Assembly: GCA_964017235.1 (NCBI GenBank)
Contig: OZ024936.1
Location: forward strand, 58,827,028 to 58,891,027
Source: Sabellastarte sp. h YS-2021
Taxonomy: Eukaryota; Annelida; Polychaeta; Sabellida; Sabellidae
DNA length: 64,000 bases
Reading direction: 5' to 3'
Shown here: positions 11,101-24,525 of the stretch, one piece after another
Numbering within the stretch: position 1 is the stretch's first letter
Layout of the letters: each line of letters begins with the position of its first letter
Translations under genes and position numbers: made by a program
The notes under the pieces: model-generated
Seen by the model: only the letters and a program-made list of their open reading frames with translations
Databases searched by the model: none
Told to the model about the DNA's origin: nothing

Positions 11101-13623
11101 GTTGAAAACCATATTGATTCACACAGGAGTCGCCACTGAAATGAATTTTAGTAGTGTGTTCCTTCAGAAATACACATGTAGCCCAAAGTACAGGTTCAGG
11201 GAGTGTAGTTGGCGAGAGATGCATACAATGCCAGATCAGCCCAAACCACCCCTTAAAGTTGGTCAATCTGGCTGAGATTTTCACAGGAAACTCAGTTTAT
11301 ATCAGAGACTGAATTTGTATTAGGCTGACCCACTCGAGGGCCACATTAAAAATTTCAATTTCCGGGGTGTGGGGGGCCCCATGCCACCCCTCAGGTAGGA
11401 AATTTCAAGTATATCCTAATATTGCCAATCTGAAGCCCAAATTTAATTTTATGCCTATTTTAATAAATAATGAGGATATTTTAGGCGCATTTTGAGCATT
11501 ACATGTCTGATCAGAAATTATTTTACCAAAATATTGTTCTAAATATAGCCCAAAATAGATGTAAATCAGCCCAAACCAGTACCAAATGTTGGTCTATAAG
11601 TCTGAAATTTGGCCCAAAAATCACTTGCCACATACTAAATCTGACTGTATAGGTTTTGAGATTACATCTGGTATACCAGTGGTGTCATATGTGTCATACA
11701 GGGTTGAGGAGAGTGAAAATACAGCCTCAGATGGCTGTATCAGGAAGTGCTGATATATTCTCAATTAAGGTAGATTCAAGGTTGAAAACCATATTGATTC
11801 ACACAGGAGTCGCCACTGAAATGAATTTTAGTAGTGTGTTCCTTCAGAAATACACATGTAGCCCAAAGTACAGGTTCAGGGAGTGTAGTTGGCGAGAGAT
11901 GCATACAATGCCAGATCAGCCCAAACCACCCCTTAAAGTTGGTCAATCTGGCTGAGATTTTCACAGGAAACTCAGTTTATATCAGAGACTGAATTTGTAT
12001 TAGGCTGACCCACTCGAGGGCCACATTAAAAATTTCAATTTCCGGGGTGTGGGGGGGCCCCATGCCACCCCTCAGGTAGGAAATTTCAAGTATATCCTAA
12101 TATTGCCAATCTGAAGCCCAAATTTAATTTTATGCCTATTTTAATAAATAATGAGGATATTTTAGGCGCATTTTGAGCATTACATGTCTGATCAGAAATT
12201 ATTTTACCAAAATATTGTTCTAAATATAGCCCAAAATAGATGTAAATCAGCCCAAACCAGTACCAAATGTTGGTCTATAAGTCTGAAATTTGGCCCAAAA
12301 ATCACTTGCCACATACTAAATCTGACTGTATAGGTTTTGAGATTACATCTGGTATACCAGTGGTGTCATATGTGTCATACAGGGTTGAGGAGAGTGAAAA
12401 TACAGCCTCAGATGGCTGTATCAGGAAGTGCTGATATATTCTCAATTAAGGTAGATTCAAGGTTGAAAACCATATTGATTCACACAGGAGTCGCCACTGA
12501 AATGAATTTTAGTAGTGTGTTCCTTCAGAAATACACATGTAGCCCAAAGTACAGGTTCAGGGAGTGTAGTTGGCGAGAGATGCATACAATGCCAGATCAG
12601 CCCAAACCACCCCTTAAAGTTGGTCAATCTGGCTGAGATTTTCACAGGAAACTCAGTTTATATCAGAGACTGAATTTGTATTAGGCTGACCCACTCGAGG
12701 GCCACATTAAAAATTTCAATTTCCGGGGTGTGGGGGGGGGGCCCCATGCCACCCCTCAGGTAGGAAATTTCAAGTATATCCTAATATTGCCAATCTGAAG
12801 CCCAAATTTAATTTTATGCCTATTTTAATAAATAATGAGGATATTTTAGGCGCATTTTGAGCATTACATGTCTGATCAGAAATTATTTTACCAAAATATT
12901 GTTCTAAATATAGCCCAAAATAGATGTAAATCAGCCCAAACCAGTACCAAATGTTGGTCTATAAGTCTGAAATTTGGCCCAAAAATCACTTGCCACATAC
13001 TAAATCTGACTGTATAGGTTTTGAGATTACATCTGGTATACCAGTGGTGTCATATGTGTCATACAGGGTTGAGGAGAGTGAAAATACAGCCTCAGATGGC
13101 TGTATCAGGAAGTGCTGATATATTCTCAATTAAGGTAGATTCAAGGTTGAAAACCATATTGATTCACACAGGAGTCACCACTGAAATGAATTTTAGTAGT
13201 GTGTTCCTTCAGAAATACACATGTAGCCCAAAGTACAGGTTCAGGGAGTGTAGTTGGCGAGAGATGCATACAATGCCAGATCAGCCCAAACCACCCCTTA
13301 AAGTTGGTCAATCTGGCTGAGATTTTCACAGGAAACTCAGTTTATATCAGAGACTGAATTTGTATTAGGCTGACCCACTCGAGGGCCACATTAAAAATTT
13401 CAATTTCCGGGGTGTGGGGGGGCCCCATGCCACCCCTCAGGTAGGAAATTTCAAGTATATCCTAATATTGCCAATCTGAAGCCCAAATTTAATTTTATGC
13501 CTATTTTAATAAATAATGAGGATATTTTAGGCGCATTTTGAGCATTACATGTCTGATCAGAAATTATTTTACCAAAATATTGTTCTAAATATAGCCCAAA
13601 ATAGATGTAAATCAGCCCAAACC
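8174..13623 (+). repeat. Domain 2: monomers 13-20, no regular HOR
   Basis: These monomers lie close to the consensus with mostly private changes. G/C tract forms vary: G8C3 in 13, G11C4 in 14, an interrupted GGG-C-GGGG in 15, G6C4 in 17 and G10C4 in 19. Monomers 16 and 20 carry GTCACC instead of GTCGCC. The junction before monomer 16 has a private CCAATACC. I found no consistent multi-monomer period. Confidence 0.7.
8855..9534 (+). repeat. Monomer 14 with 5-bp deletion
   Basis: GTGTC is missing between 8958 and 8959, inside the 9-bp tandem duplication. The monomer is still 680 bp because its G-run is four bases longer than usual (G11C4). This is the only indel outside the G/C tract that I found in the window. 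Confidence 0.9.
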
Positions 13624-16600
13624 AGTACCAAATGTTGGTCTATAAGTCTGAAATTTGGCCCAAAAATCACTTGCCACATACTAAATCTGACTGTATAGGT
13701 TTTGAGATTACATCTGGTATACCAGTGGTGTCATATGTGTCATACAGGGTTGAGGAGAGTGAAAATACAGCCTCAGATGGCTGTATCAGGAAGTGCTGAT
13801 ATATTCTCAATTAAGGTAGATTCAAGGTTGAAAACCATATTGATTCACACAGGAGTCACCACTGAAATGAATTTTAGTAGTGTGTTCCTTCAGAAATACA
13901 CATGTAGCCCAAAGTACAGGTTCAGGGAGTGTAGTTGGCGAGAGATGCATACAATGCCAGATCAGCCCAAACCACCCCTTAAAGTTAGTCAATCTGGCTG
14001 AGACTTTCACAGGAAACTCAGTTTATATCAGAGACTGAATTTGTATTAGGCTGACCCACTCGAGGGCCACATTAAAAATTTCAATTTCCGGGGTGTGGGG
14101 GGGCCCCATGCCACCCCTCAGGTAGGAAATTTCAAGTATATCCTAATATTGCCAATCTGAAGCCCAAATTTAATTTTATGCCTATTTTAATAAATAATGA
14201 GGATATTTTAGGCGCATTTTGAGCATTACATGTCTGATCAGAAATTATTTTACCAAAATATTGTTCTAAATATAGCCCAAAATAGATGTAAATCAGCCCA
14301 AACCAGTACCAAATGTTGGTCTATAAGTCTGAAATTTGGCCCAAAAATCACTTGCCACATACTAAATCTGACTGTATAGGTTTTGAGATTACATCTGGTA
14401 TACCAGTGGTGTCATATGTGTCATACAGGGTTGAGGAGAGTGAAAATACAGCCTCAGATGGCTGTATCAGGAAGTGCTGATATATTCTCAATTAAGGTAG
14501 CTTCAAGGTTGAAAACCATATTGAATCACACAGGAGTCGCCACTGAAATGAATTTTAGTAGTGTGTTCCTTCAGAAATACACATGTAGCCCAAAGTACAG
14601 GTTCAGGGAGTGTAGTTGGCGAGAGATGCATACAATGCCAGATCAGCCCAAACCACCCCTTAAAGTTGGTCAATCTGGCTGAGATTTTCACAGGAAACTC
14701 AGTTTATATCAGAGACTGAATTTGTATTAGGCTGACCCACTCGAGGGCCACATTAAAAATTTCAATTTCCGGGGTGTGGGGTGCCCCATGCCACCCCTCA
14801 GGTAGGAAATTTCAAGTATATCCTAATATTGCCAATCTGAAGCCCAAATTTAATTTTATGCCTATTTTAATAAATAATGAGGATATTTTAGGCGCATTTT
14901 GAGCATTACATGTCTGATCAGAAATTATTTTACCAAAATATTGTTCTAAATATAGCCCAAAATAGATGTAAATCAGCCCAAACCAGTACCAAATGTTGGT
15001 CTATAAGTCTGAAATTTGGCCCAAACATCACTTGCCACATACTAAATCTGACTGTATAGGTTTTGAGATTACATCTGGTATACCAGTGGTGTCATATGTG
15101 TCATACAGGGTTGAGGAGAGTGAAAATACAGCCTCAGATGGCTGTATCAGGAAGTGCTGATATATTCTCAATTAAGGTAGATTCAAGGTTGAAAACCATA
15201 TTGATTCACACAGGAGTCGCCACTGAAATGAATTTTAGTAGTGTGTTCCTTCAGAAATACACATGTAGCCCAAAGTACAGGTTCAGGGAGTGTAGTTGGC
15301 GAGAGATGCATACAATGCCAGATCAGCCCAAACCACCCCTTAAAGTTGGTCAATCTGGCTGAGATTTTCACAGGAAACTCAGTTTATATCAGAGACTGAA
15401 TTTGTATTAGGCTGACCCACTCGAGGGCCACATTAAAAATTTCAATTTCCGGGGTGTGGGGGGGCCCCATGCCACCCCTCAGGTAGGAAATTTCAAGTAT
15501 ATCCTAATATTGCCAATCTGAAGCCCAAATTTAATTTTATGCCTATTTTAATAAATAATGAGGATATTTTAGGCGCATTTTGAGCATTACATGTCTGATC
15601 AGAAATTATTTTACCAAAATATTGTTCTAAATATAGCCCAAAATAGATGTAAATCAGCCCAAACCAGTACCAAATGTTGGTCTATAAGTCTGAAATTTGG
15701 CCCAAAAATCACTTGCCACATACTAAATCTGACTGTATAGGTTTTGAGATTACATCTGGTATACCAGTGGTGTCATATGTGTCATACAGGGTTGAGGAGA
15801 GTGAAAATACAGCCTCAGATGGCTGTATCAGGGAGTGCTGATATATTCTCAATTAAGGTAGATTCAAGGTTGAAAACCATATTGATTCACACAGGAGTCG
15901 CCACTGAAATGAATTTTAGTAGTGTGTTCCTTCAGAAATACACATGTAGCCCAAAGTACAGGTTCAGGGAGTGTAGTTGGCGAGAGATGCATACAATGCC
16001 AGAGCAGCCCAAACCACCCCTTAAAGTTGGTCAATCTGGCTGAGATTTTCACAGGAAACTCAGTTTATATCAGAGACGGAATTTGTATTAGGCTGACCCA
16101 CTCGAGGGCCACATTAAAAATTTCAATTTCCGGGGTGTGGGGGGGGGGGCCCCATGCCACCCCTCAGGTAGGAAATTTCAAGTATATCCTAATATTGCCA
16201 ATCTGAAGCCCAAATTTAATTTTATGCCTATTTTAATAAATAATGAGGATATTTTAGGCGCATTTTGAGCATTACATGTCTGATCAGAAATTATTTTACC
16301 AAAATATTGTTCTAAATATAGCCCAAAATAGATGTAAATCAGCCCAAACCAGTACCAAATGTTGGTCTATAAGTCTGAAATTTGGCCCAAAAATCACTTG
16401 CCACATACTAAATCTGACTGTATAGGTTTTGAGATTACATCTGGTATACCAGTGGTGTCATATGTGTCATACAGGGTTGAGGAGAGTGAAAATACAGCCT
16501 CAGATGGCTGTATCAGGAAGTGCTGATATATTCTCAATTAAGGTAGATTCAAGGTTGAAAACCATATTGATTCACACAGGAGTCGCCACTGAAATGAATT

Positions 16601-19600
16601 TTAGTAGTGTGTTCCTTCAGAAATACACATGTAGCCCAAAGTACAGGTTCAGGGAGTGTAGTTGGCGAGAGATGCATACAATGCCAGATCAGCCCAAACC
16701 ACCCCTTAAAGTTGGTCAATCTGGCTGAGATTTTCACAGGAAACTCAGTTTATATCAGAGACTGAATTTGTATTAGGCTGACCCACTCGAGGGCCACATT
16801 AAAAATTTCAATTTCTGGGGTGTGGGGGGGCCCCATGCCACCCCTCAGGTAGGAAATTTCAAGTATATCCTAATATTGCCAATCTGAAGCCCAAATTTAA
16901 TTTTATGCCTATTTTAATAAATAATGAGGATATTTTAGGCGCATTTTGAGCATTACATGTCTGATCAGAAATTATTTTACCAAAATATTGTTCTAAATAT
17001 AGCCCAAAATAGATGTAAATCAGCCCAAACCAGTACCAAATGTTGGTCTATAAGTCTGAAATTTGGCCCAAAAATCACTTGCCACATACTAAATCTGACT
17101 GTATAGGTTTTGAGATTACATCTGGTATACCAGTGGTGTCATATGTGTCATACAGGGTTGAGGAGAGTGAAAATACAGCCTCAGATGGCTGTATCAGGGA
17201 GTGCTGATATATTCTCAATTAAGGTAGATTCAAGGTTGAAAACCATATTGATTCACACAGGAGTCGCCACTGAAATGAATTTTAGTAGTGTGTTCCTTCA
17301 GAAATACACATGTAGCCCAAAGTACAGGTTCAGGGAGTGTAGTTGGCGAGAGATGCATACAATGCCAGATCAGCCCAAACCACCCCTTAAAGTTGGTCAA
17401 TCTGGCTGAGATTTTCACAGGAAACTCAGTTTATATCAGAGACTGAATTTGTATTAGGCTGACCCACTCGAGGGCCACATTAAAAATTTCAATTTCCGGG
17501 GTGTGGGGGGGCCCCATGCCACCCCTCAGGTAGGAAATTTCAAGTATATCCTAATATTGCCAATCTGAAGCCCAAATTTAATTTTATGCCTATTTTAATA
17601 AATAATGAGGATATTTTAGGCGCATTTTGAGCATTACATGTCTGATCAGAAATTATTTTACCAAAATATTGTTCTAAATATAGCCCAAAATAGATGTAAA
17701 TCAGCCCAAACCAGTACCAAATGTTGGTCTATAAGTCTGAAATTTGGCCCAAAAATCACTTGCCACATACTAAATCTGACTGTATAGGTTTTGAGATTAC
17801 ATCTGGTATACCAGTGGTGTCATATGTGTCATACAGGGTTGAGGAGAGTGAAAATACAGCCTCAGATGGCTGTATCAGGAAGTGCTGATATATTCTCAAT
17901 TAAGGTAGATTCAAGGTTGAAAACCATATTGATTCACACAGGAGTCGCCACTGAAATGAATTTTAGTAGTGTGTTCCTTCAGAAATACACATGTAGCCCA
18001 AAGTACAGGTTCAGGGAGTGTAGTTGGCGAGAGATGCATACAATGCCAGATCAGCCCAAACCACCCCTTAAAGTTGGTCAATCTGGCTGAGATTTTCACA
18101 GGAAACTCAGTTTATATCAGAGACTGAATTTGTATTAGGCTGACCCACTCGAGGGCCACATTAAAAATTTCAATTTCTGGGGTGTGGGGGGGCCCCATGC
18201 CACCCCTCAGGTAGGAAATTTCAAGTATATCCTAATATTGCCAATCTGAAGCCCAAATTTAATTTTATGCCTATTTTAATAAATAATGAGGATATTTTAG
18301 GCGCATTTTGAGCATTACATGTCTGATCAGAAATTATTTTACCAAAATATTGTTCTAAATATAGCCCAAAATAGATGTAAATCAGCCCAAACCAGTACCA
18401 AATGTTGGTCTATAAGTCTGAAATTTGGCCCAAAAATCACTTGCCACATACTAAATCTGACTGTATAGGTTTTGAGATTACATCTGGTATACCAGTGGTG
18501 TCATATGTGTCATACAGGGTTGAGGAGAGTGAAAATACAGCCTCAGATGGCTGTATCAGGGAGTGCTGATATATTCTCAATTAAGGTAGATTCAAGGTTG
18601 AAAACCATATTGATTCACACAGGAGTCGCCACTGAAATGAATTTTAGTAGTGTGTTCCTTCAGAAATACACATGTAGCCCAAAGTACAGGTTCAGGGAGT
18701 GTAGTTGGCGAGAGATGCATACAATGCCAGATCAGCCCAAACCACCCCTTAAAGTTGGTCAATCTGGCTGAGATTTTCACAGGAAACTCAGTTTATATCA
18801 GAGACTGAATTTGTATTAGGCTGACCCACTCGAGGGCCACATTAAAAATTTCAATTTCCGGGGTGTGGGGGGGCCCCATGCCACCCCTCAGGTAGGAAAT
18901 TTCAAGTATATCCTAATATTGCCAATCTGAAGCCCAAATTTAATTTTATGCCTATTTTAATAAATAATGAGGATATTTTAGGCGCATTTTGAGCATTACA
19001 TGTCTGATCAGAAATTATTTTACCAAAATATTGTTCTAAATATAGCCCAAAATAGATGTAAATCAGCCCAAACCAGTACCAAATGTTGGTCTATAAGTCT
19101 GAAATTTGGCCCAAAAATCACTTGCCACATACTAAATCTGACTGTATAGGTTTTGAGATTACATCTGGTATACCAGTGGTGTCATATGTGTCATACAGGG
19201 TTGAGGAGAGTGAAAATACAGCCTCAGATGGCTGTATCAGGAAGTGCTGATATATTCTCAATTAAGGTAGCTTCAAGGTTGAAAACCATATTGATTCACA
19301 CAGGAGTCGCCACTGAAATGAATTTTAGTAGTGTGTTCCTTCAGAAATACACATGTAGCCCAAAGTACAGGTTCAGGGAGTGTAGTTGGCGAGAGATGCA
19401 TACAATGCCAGATCAGCCCAAACCACCCCTTAAAGTTGGTCAATCTGGCTGAGATTTTCACAGGAAACTCAGTTTATATCAGAGACTGAATTTGTATTAG
19501 GCTGACCCACTCGAGGGCCACATTAAAAATTTCAATTTCCGGGGTGTGGGGGGGCCCCATGCCACCCCTCAGGTAGGAAATTTCAAGTATATCCTAATAT

Positions 19601-19755
19601 TGCCAATCTGAAGCCCAAATTTAATTTTATGCCTATTTTAATAAATAATGAGGATATTTTAGGCGCATTTTGAGCATTACATGTCTGATCAGAAATTATT
19701 TTACCAAAATATTGTTCTAAATATAGCCCAAAATAGATGTAAATCAGCCCAAACC
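13624..19755 (+). repeat. Domain 3a: nine-monomer block (monomers 21-29)
   Basis: Marker order: 21 has GTCACC, AAGTTAGTC and GACTTTC; 22 has AGCTTC, TTGAATCAC and the G4-T-G tract; 23 has CCCAAACATC; 24 has CAGGGAGTG, AGAGCAGCCC, AGACGG and G11C4; 25 has TTTCTGGGG; 26 has CAGGGAGTG; 27 repeats the marker of 25; 28 repeats that of 26; 29 has AGCTTC. Monomers 25-26 and 27-28 are thus a duplicated dimer. The block recurs at +6132 up to monomer 26/35. Confidence 0.9.
16351..19074 (+). repeat. Dimer duplicated inside the nine-monomer block (25-26, 27-28)
   Basis: The pair of a TTTCTGGGG monomer and a CAGGGAGTG monomer occurs twice in a row with a 1362-bp period. The corresponding place in the next block (34-35) has it once. 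This explains the nine versus seven monomer sizes. Confidence 0.85.
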
Positions 19756-22700
19756 AGTACCAAATGTTGGTCTATAAGTCTGAAATTTGGCCCAAAAATC
19801 ACTTGCCACATACTAAATCTGACTGTATAGGTTTTGAGATTACATCTGGTATACCAGTGGTGTCATATGTGTCATACAGGGTTGAGGAGAGTGAAAATAC
19901 AGCCTCAGATGGCTGTATCAGGAAGTGCTGATATATTCTCAATTAAGGTAGATTCAAGGTTGAAAACCATATTGATTCACACAGGAGTCACCACTGAAAT
20001 GAATTTTAGTAGTGTGTTCCTTCAGAAATACACATGTAGCCCAAAGTACAGGTTCAGGGAGTGTAGTTGGCGAGAGATGCATACAATGCCAGATCAGCCC
20101 AAACCACCCCTTAAAGTTAGTCAATCTGGCTGAGACTTTCACAGGAAACTCAGTTTATATCAGAGACTGAATTTGTATTAGGCTGACCCACTCGAGGGCC
20201 ACATTAAAAATTTCAATTTCCGGGGTGTGGGGGGGCCCCATGCCACCCCTCAGGTAGGAAATTTCAAGTATATCCTAATATTGCCAATCTGAAGCCCAAA
20301 TTTAATTTTATGCCTATTTTAATAAATAATGAGGATATTTTAGGCGCATTTTGAGCATTACATGTCTGATCAGAAATTATTTTACCAAAATATTGTTCTA
20401 AATATAGCCCAAAATAGATGTAAATCAGCCCAAACCAGTACCAAATGTTGGTCTATAAGTCTGAAATTTGGCCCAAAAATCACTTGCCACATACTAAATC
20501 TGACTGTATAGGTTTTGAGATTACATCTGGTATACCAGTGGTGTCATATGTGTCATACAGGGTTGAGGAGAGTGAAAATACAGCCTCAGATGGCTGTATC
20601 AGGAAGTGCTGATATATTCTCAATTAAGGTAGCTTCAAGGTTGAAAACCATATTGAATCACACAGGAGTCGCCACTGAAATGAATTTTAGTAGTGTGTTC
20701 CTTCAGAAATACACATGTAGCCCAAAGTACAGGTTCAGGGAGTGTAGTTGGCGAGAGATGCATACAATGCCAGATCAGCCCAAACCACCCCTTAAAGTTG
20801 GTCAATCTGGCTGAGATTTTCACAGGAAACTCAGTTTATATCAGAGACTGAATTTGTATTAGGCTGACCCACTCGAGGGCCACATTAAAAATTTCAATTT
20901 CCGGGGTGTGGGGTGCCCCATGCCACCCCTCAGGTAGGAAATTTCAAGTATATCCTAATATTGCCAATCTGAAGCCCAAATTTAATTTTATGCCTATTTT
21001 AATAAATAATGAGGATATTTTAGGCGCATTTTGAGCATTACATGTCTGATCAGAAATTATTTTACCAAAATATTGTTCTAAATATAGCCCAAAATAGATG
21101 TAAATCAGCCCAAACCAGTACCAAATGTTGGTCTATAAGTCTGAAATTTGGCCCAAACATCACTTGCCACATACTAAATCTGACTGTATAGGTTTTGAGA
21201 TTACATCTGGTATACCAGTGGTGTCATATGTGTCATACAGGGTTGAGGAGAGTGAAAATACAGCCTCAGATGGCTGTATCAGGAAGTGCTGATATATTCT
21301 CAATTAAGGTAGATTCAAGGTTGAAAACCATATTGATTCACACAGGAGTCGCCACTGAAATGAATTTTAGTAGTGTGTTCCTTCAGAAATACACATGTAG
21401 CCCAAAGTACAGGTTCAGGGAGTGTAGTTGGCGAGAGATGCATACAATGCCAGATCAGCCCAAACCACCCCTTAAAGTTGGTCAATCTGGCTGAGATTTT
21501 CACAGGAAACTCAGTTTATATCAGAGACTGAATTTGTATTAGGCTGACCCACTCGAGGGCCACATTAAAAATTTCAATTTCCGGGGTGTGGGGGGGCCCC
21601 ATGCCACCCCTCAGGTAGGAAATTTCAAGTATATCCTAATATTGCCAATCTGAAGCCCAAATTTAATTTTATGCCTATTTTAATAAATAATGAGGATATT
21701 TTAGGCGCATTTTGAGCATTACATGTCTGATCAGAAATTATTTTACCAAAATATTGTTCTAAATATAGCCCAAAATAGATGTAAATCAGCCCAAACCAGT
21801 ACCAAATGTTGGTCTATAAGTCTGAAATTTGGCCCAAAAATCACTTGCCACATACTAAATCTGACTGTATAGGTTTTGAGATTACATCTGGTATACCAGT
21901 GGTGTCATATGTGTCATACAGGGTTGAGGAGAGTGAAAATACAGCCTCAGATGGCTGTATCAGGGAGTGCTGATATATTCTCAATTAAGGTAGATTCAAG
22001 GTTGAAAACCATATTGATTCACACAGGAGTCGCCACTGAAATGAATTTTAGTAGTGTGTTCCTTCAGAAATACACATGTAGCCCAAAGTACAGGTTCAGG
22101 GAGTGTAGTTGGCGAGAGATGCATACAATGCCAGAGCAGCCCAAACCACCCCTTAAAGTTGGTCAATCTGGCTGAGATTTTCACAGGAAACTCAGTTTAT
22201 ATCAGAGACGGAATTTGTATTAGGCTGACCCACTCGAGGGCCACATTAAAAATTTCAATTTCCGGGGTGTGGGGGGGGGGGCCCCATGCCACCCCTCAGG
22301 TAGGAAATTTCAAGTATATCCTAATATTGCCAATCTGAAGCCCAAATTTAATTTTATGCCTATTTTAATAAATAATGAGGATATTTTAGGCGCATTTTGA
22401 GCATTACATGTCTGATCAGAAATTATTTTACCAAAATATTGTTCTAAATATAGCCCAAAATAGATGTAAATCAGCCCAAACCAGTACCAAATGTTGGTCT
22501 ATAAGTCTGAAATTTGGCCCAAAAATCACTTGCCACATACTAAATCTGACTGTATAGGTTTTGAGATTACATCTGGTATACCAGTGGTGTCATATGTGTC
22601 ATACAGGGTTGAGGAGAGTGAAAATACAGCCTCAGATGGCTGTATCAGGAAGTGCTGATATATTCTCAATTAAGGTAGATTCAAGGTTGAAAACCATATT

Positions 22701-24525
22701 GATTCACACAGGAGTCGCCACTGAAATGAATTTTAGTAGTGTGTTCCTTCAGAAATACACATGTAGCCCAAAGTACAGGTTCAGGGAGTGTAGTTGGCGA
22801 GAGATGCATACAATGCCAGATCAGCCCAAACCACCCCTTAAAGTTGGTCAATCTGGCTGAGATTTTCACAGGAAACTCAGTTTATATCAGAGACTGAATT
22901 TGTATTAGGCTGACCCACTCGAGGGCCACATTAAAAATTTCAATTTCTGGGGTGTGGGGGGGCCCCATGCCACCCCTCAGGTAGGAAATTTCAAGTATAT
23001 CCTAATATTGCCAATCTGAAGCCCAAATTTAATTTTATGCCTATTTTAATAAATAATGAGGATATTTTAGGCGCATTTTGAGCATTACATGTCTGATCAG
23101 AAATTATTTTACCAAAATATTGTTCTAAATATAGCCCAAAATAGATGTAAATCAGCCCAAACCAGTACCAAATGTTGGTCTATAAGTCTGAAATTTGGCC
23201 CAAAAATCACTTGCCACATACTAAATCTGACTGTATAGGTTTTGAGATTACATCTGGTATACCAGTGGTGTCATATGTGTCATACAGGGTTGAGGAGAGT
23301 GAAAATACAGCCTCAGATGGCTGTATCAGGGAGTGCTGATATATTCTCAATTAAGGTAGATTCAAGGTTGAAAACCATATTGATTCACACAGGAGTCGCC
23401 ACTGAAATGAATTTTAGTAGTGTGTTCCTTCAGAAATACACATGTAGCCCAAAGTACAGGTTCAGGGAGTGTAGTTGGCGAGAGATGCATACAATGCCAG
23501 ATCAGCCCAAACCACCCCTTAAAGTTGGTCAATCTGGCTGAGATTTTCACAGGAAACTCAGTTTATATCAGAGACTGAATTTGTATTAGGCTGACCCACT
23601 CGAGGGCCACATTAAAAATTTCAATTTCCGGGGTGTGGGGGGGCCCCATGCCACCCCTCAGGTAGGAAATTTCAAGTATATCCTAATATTGCCAATCTGA
23701 AGCCCAAATTTAATTTTATGCCTATTTTAATAAATAATGAGGATATTTTAGGCGCATTTTGAGCATTACATGTCTGATCAGAAATTATTTTACCAAAATA
23801 TTGTTCTAAATATAGCCCAAAATAGATGTAAATCAGCCCAAACCAGTACCAAATGTTGGTCTATAAGTCTGAAATTTGGCCCAAAAATCACTTGCCACAT
23901 ACTAAATCTGACTGTATAGGTTTTGAGATTACATCTGGTATACCAGTGGTGTCATATGTGTCATACAGGGTTGAGGAGAGTGAAAATACAGCCTCAGATG
24001 GCTGTATCAGGAAGTGCTGATATATTCTCAATTAAGGTAGCTTCAAGGTTGAAAACCATATTGATTCACACAGGAGTCGCCACTGAAATGAATTTTAGTA
24101 GTGTGTTCCTTCAGAAATACACATGTAGCCCAAAGTACAGGTTCAGGGAGTGTAGTTGGCGAGAGATGCATACAATGCCAGATCAGCCCAAACCACCCCT
24201 TAAAGTTGGTCAATCTGGCTGAGATTTTCACAGGAAACTCAGTTTATATCAGAGACTGAATTTGTATTAGGCTGACCCACTCGAGGGCCACATTAAAAAT
24301 TTCAATTTCCGGGGTGTGGGGGGGCCCCATGCCACCCCTCAGGTAGGAAATTTCAAGTATATCCTAATATTGCCAATCTGAAGCCCAAATTTAATTTTAT
24401 GCCTATTTTAATAAATAATGAGGATATTTTAGGCGCATTTTGAGCATTACATGTCTGATCAGAAATTATTTTACCAAAATATTGTTCTAAATATAGCCCA
24501 AAATAGATGTAAATCAGCCCAAACC
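19756..24525 (+). repeat. Domain 3b: seven-monomer version of the block (monomers 30-36)
   Basis: Monomers 30-35 match 21-26 at exactly +6132, including rare markers: the interrupted G4-T-G tract (22/31), CCCAAACATC (23/32) and the AGAGCAGCCC, AGACGG and G11C4 set (24/33). Monomer 36 (AGCTTC) then matches monomer 29, skipping one dimer. The shared stretch exceeds 3 kb with no difference that I noticed. Confidence 0.9.

Noticed and set aside
15922-16206. 94-codon frame in monomers 24 and 33 only
   Set aside because: It arises because the class-specific changes in these two monomers, among them the G11 tract length and the AGACGG substitution, happen to keep this frame open. It spans the hairpin and G-run.
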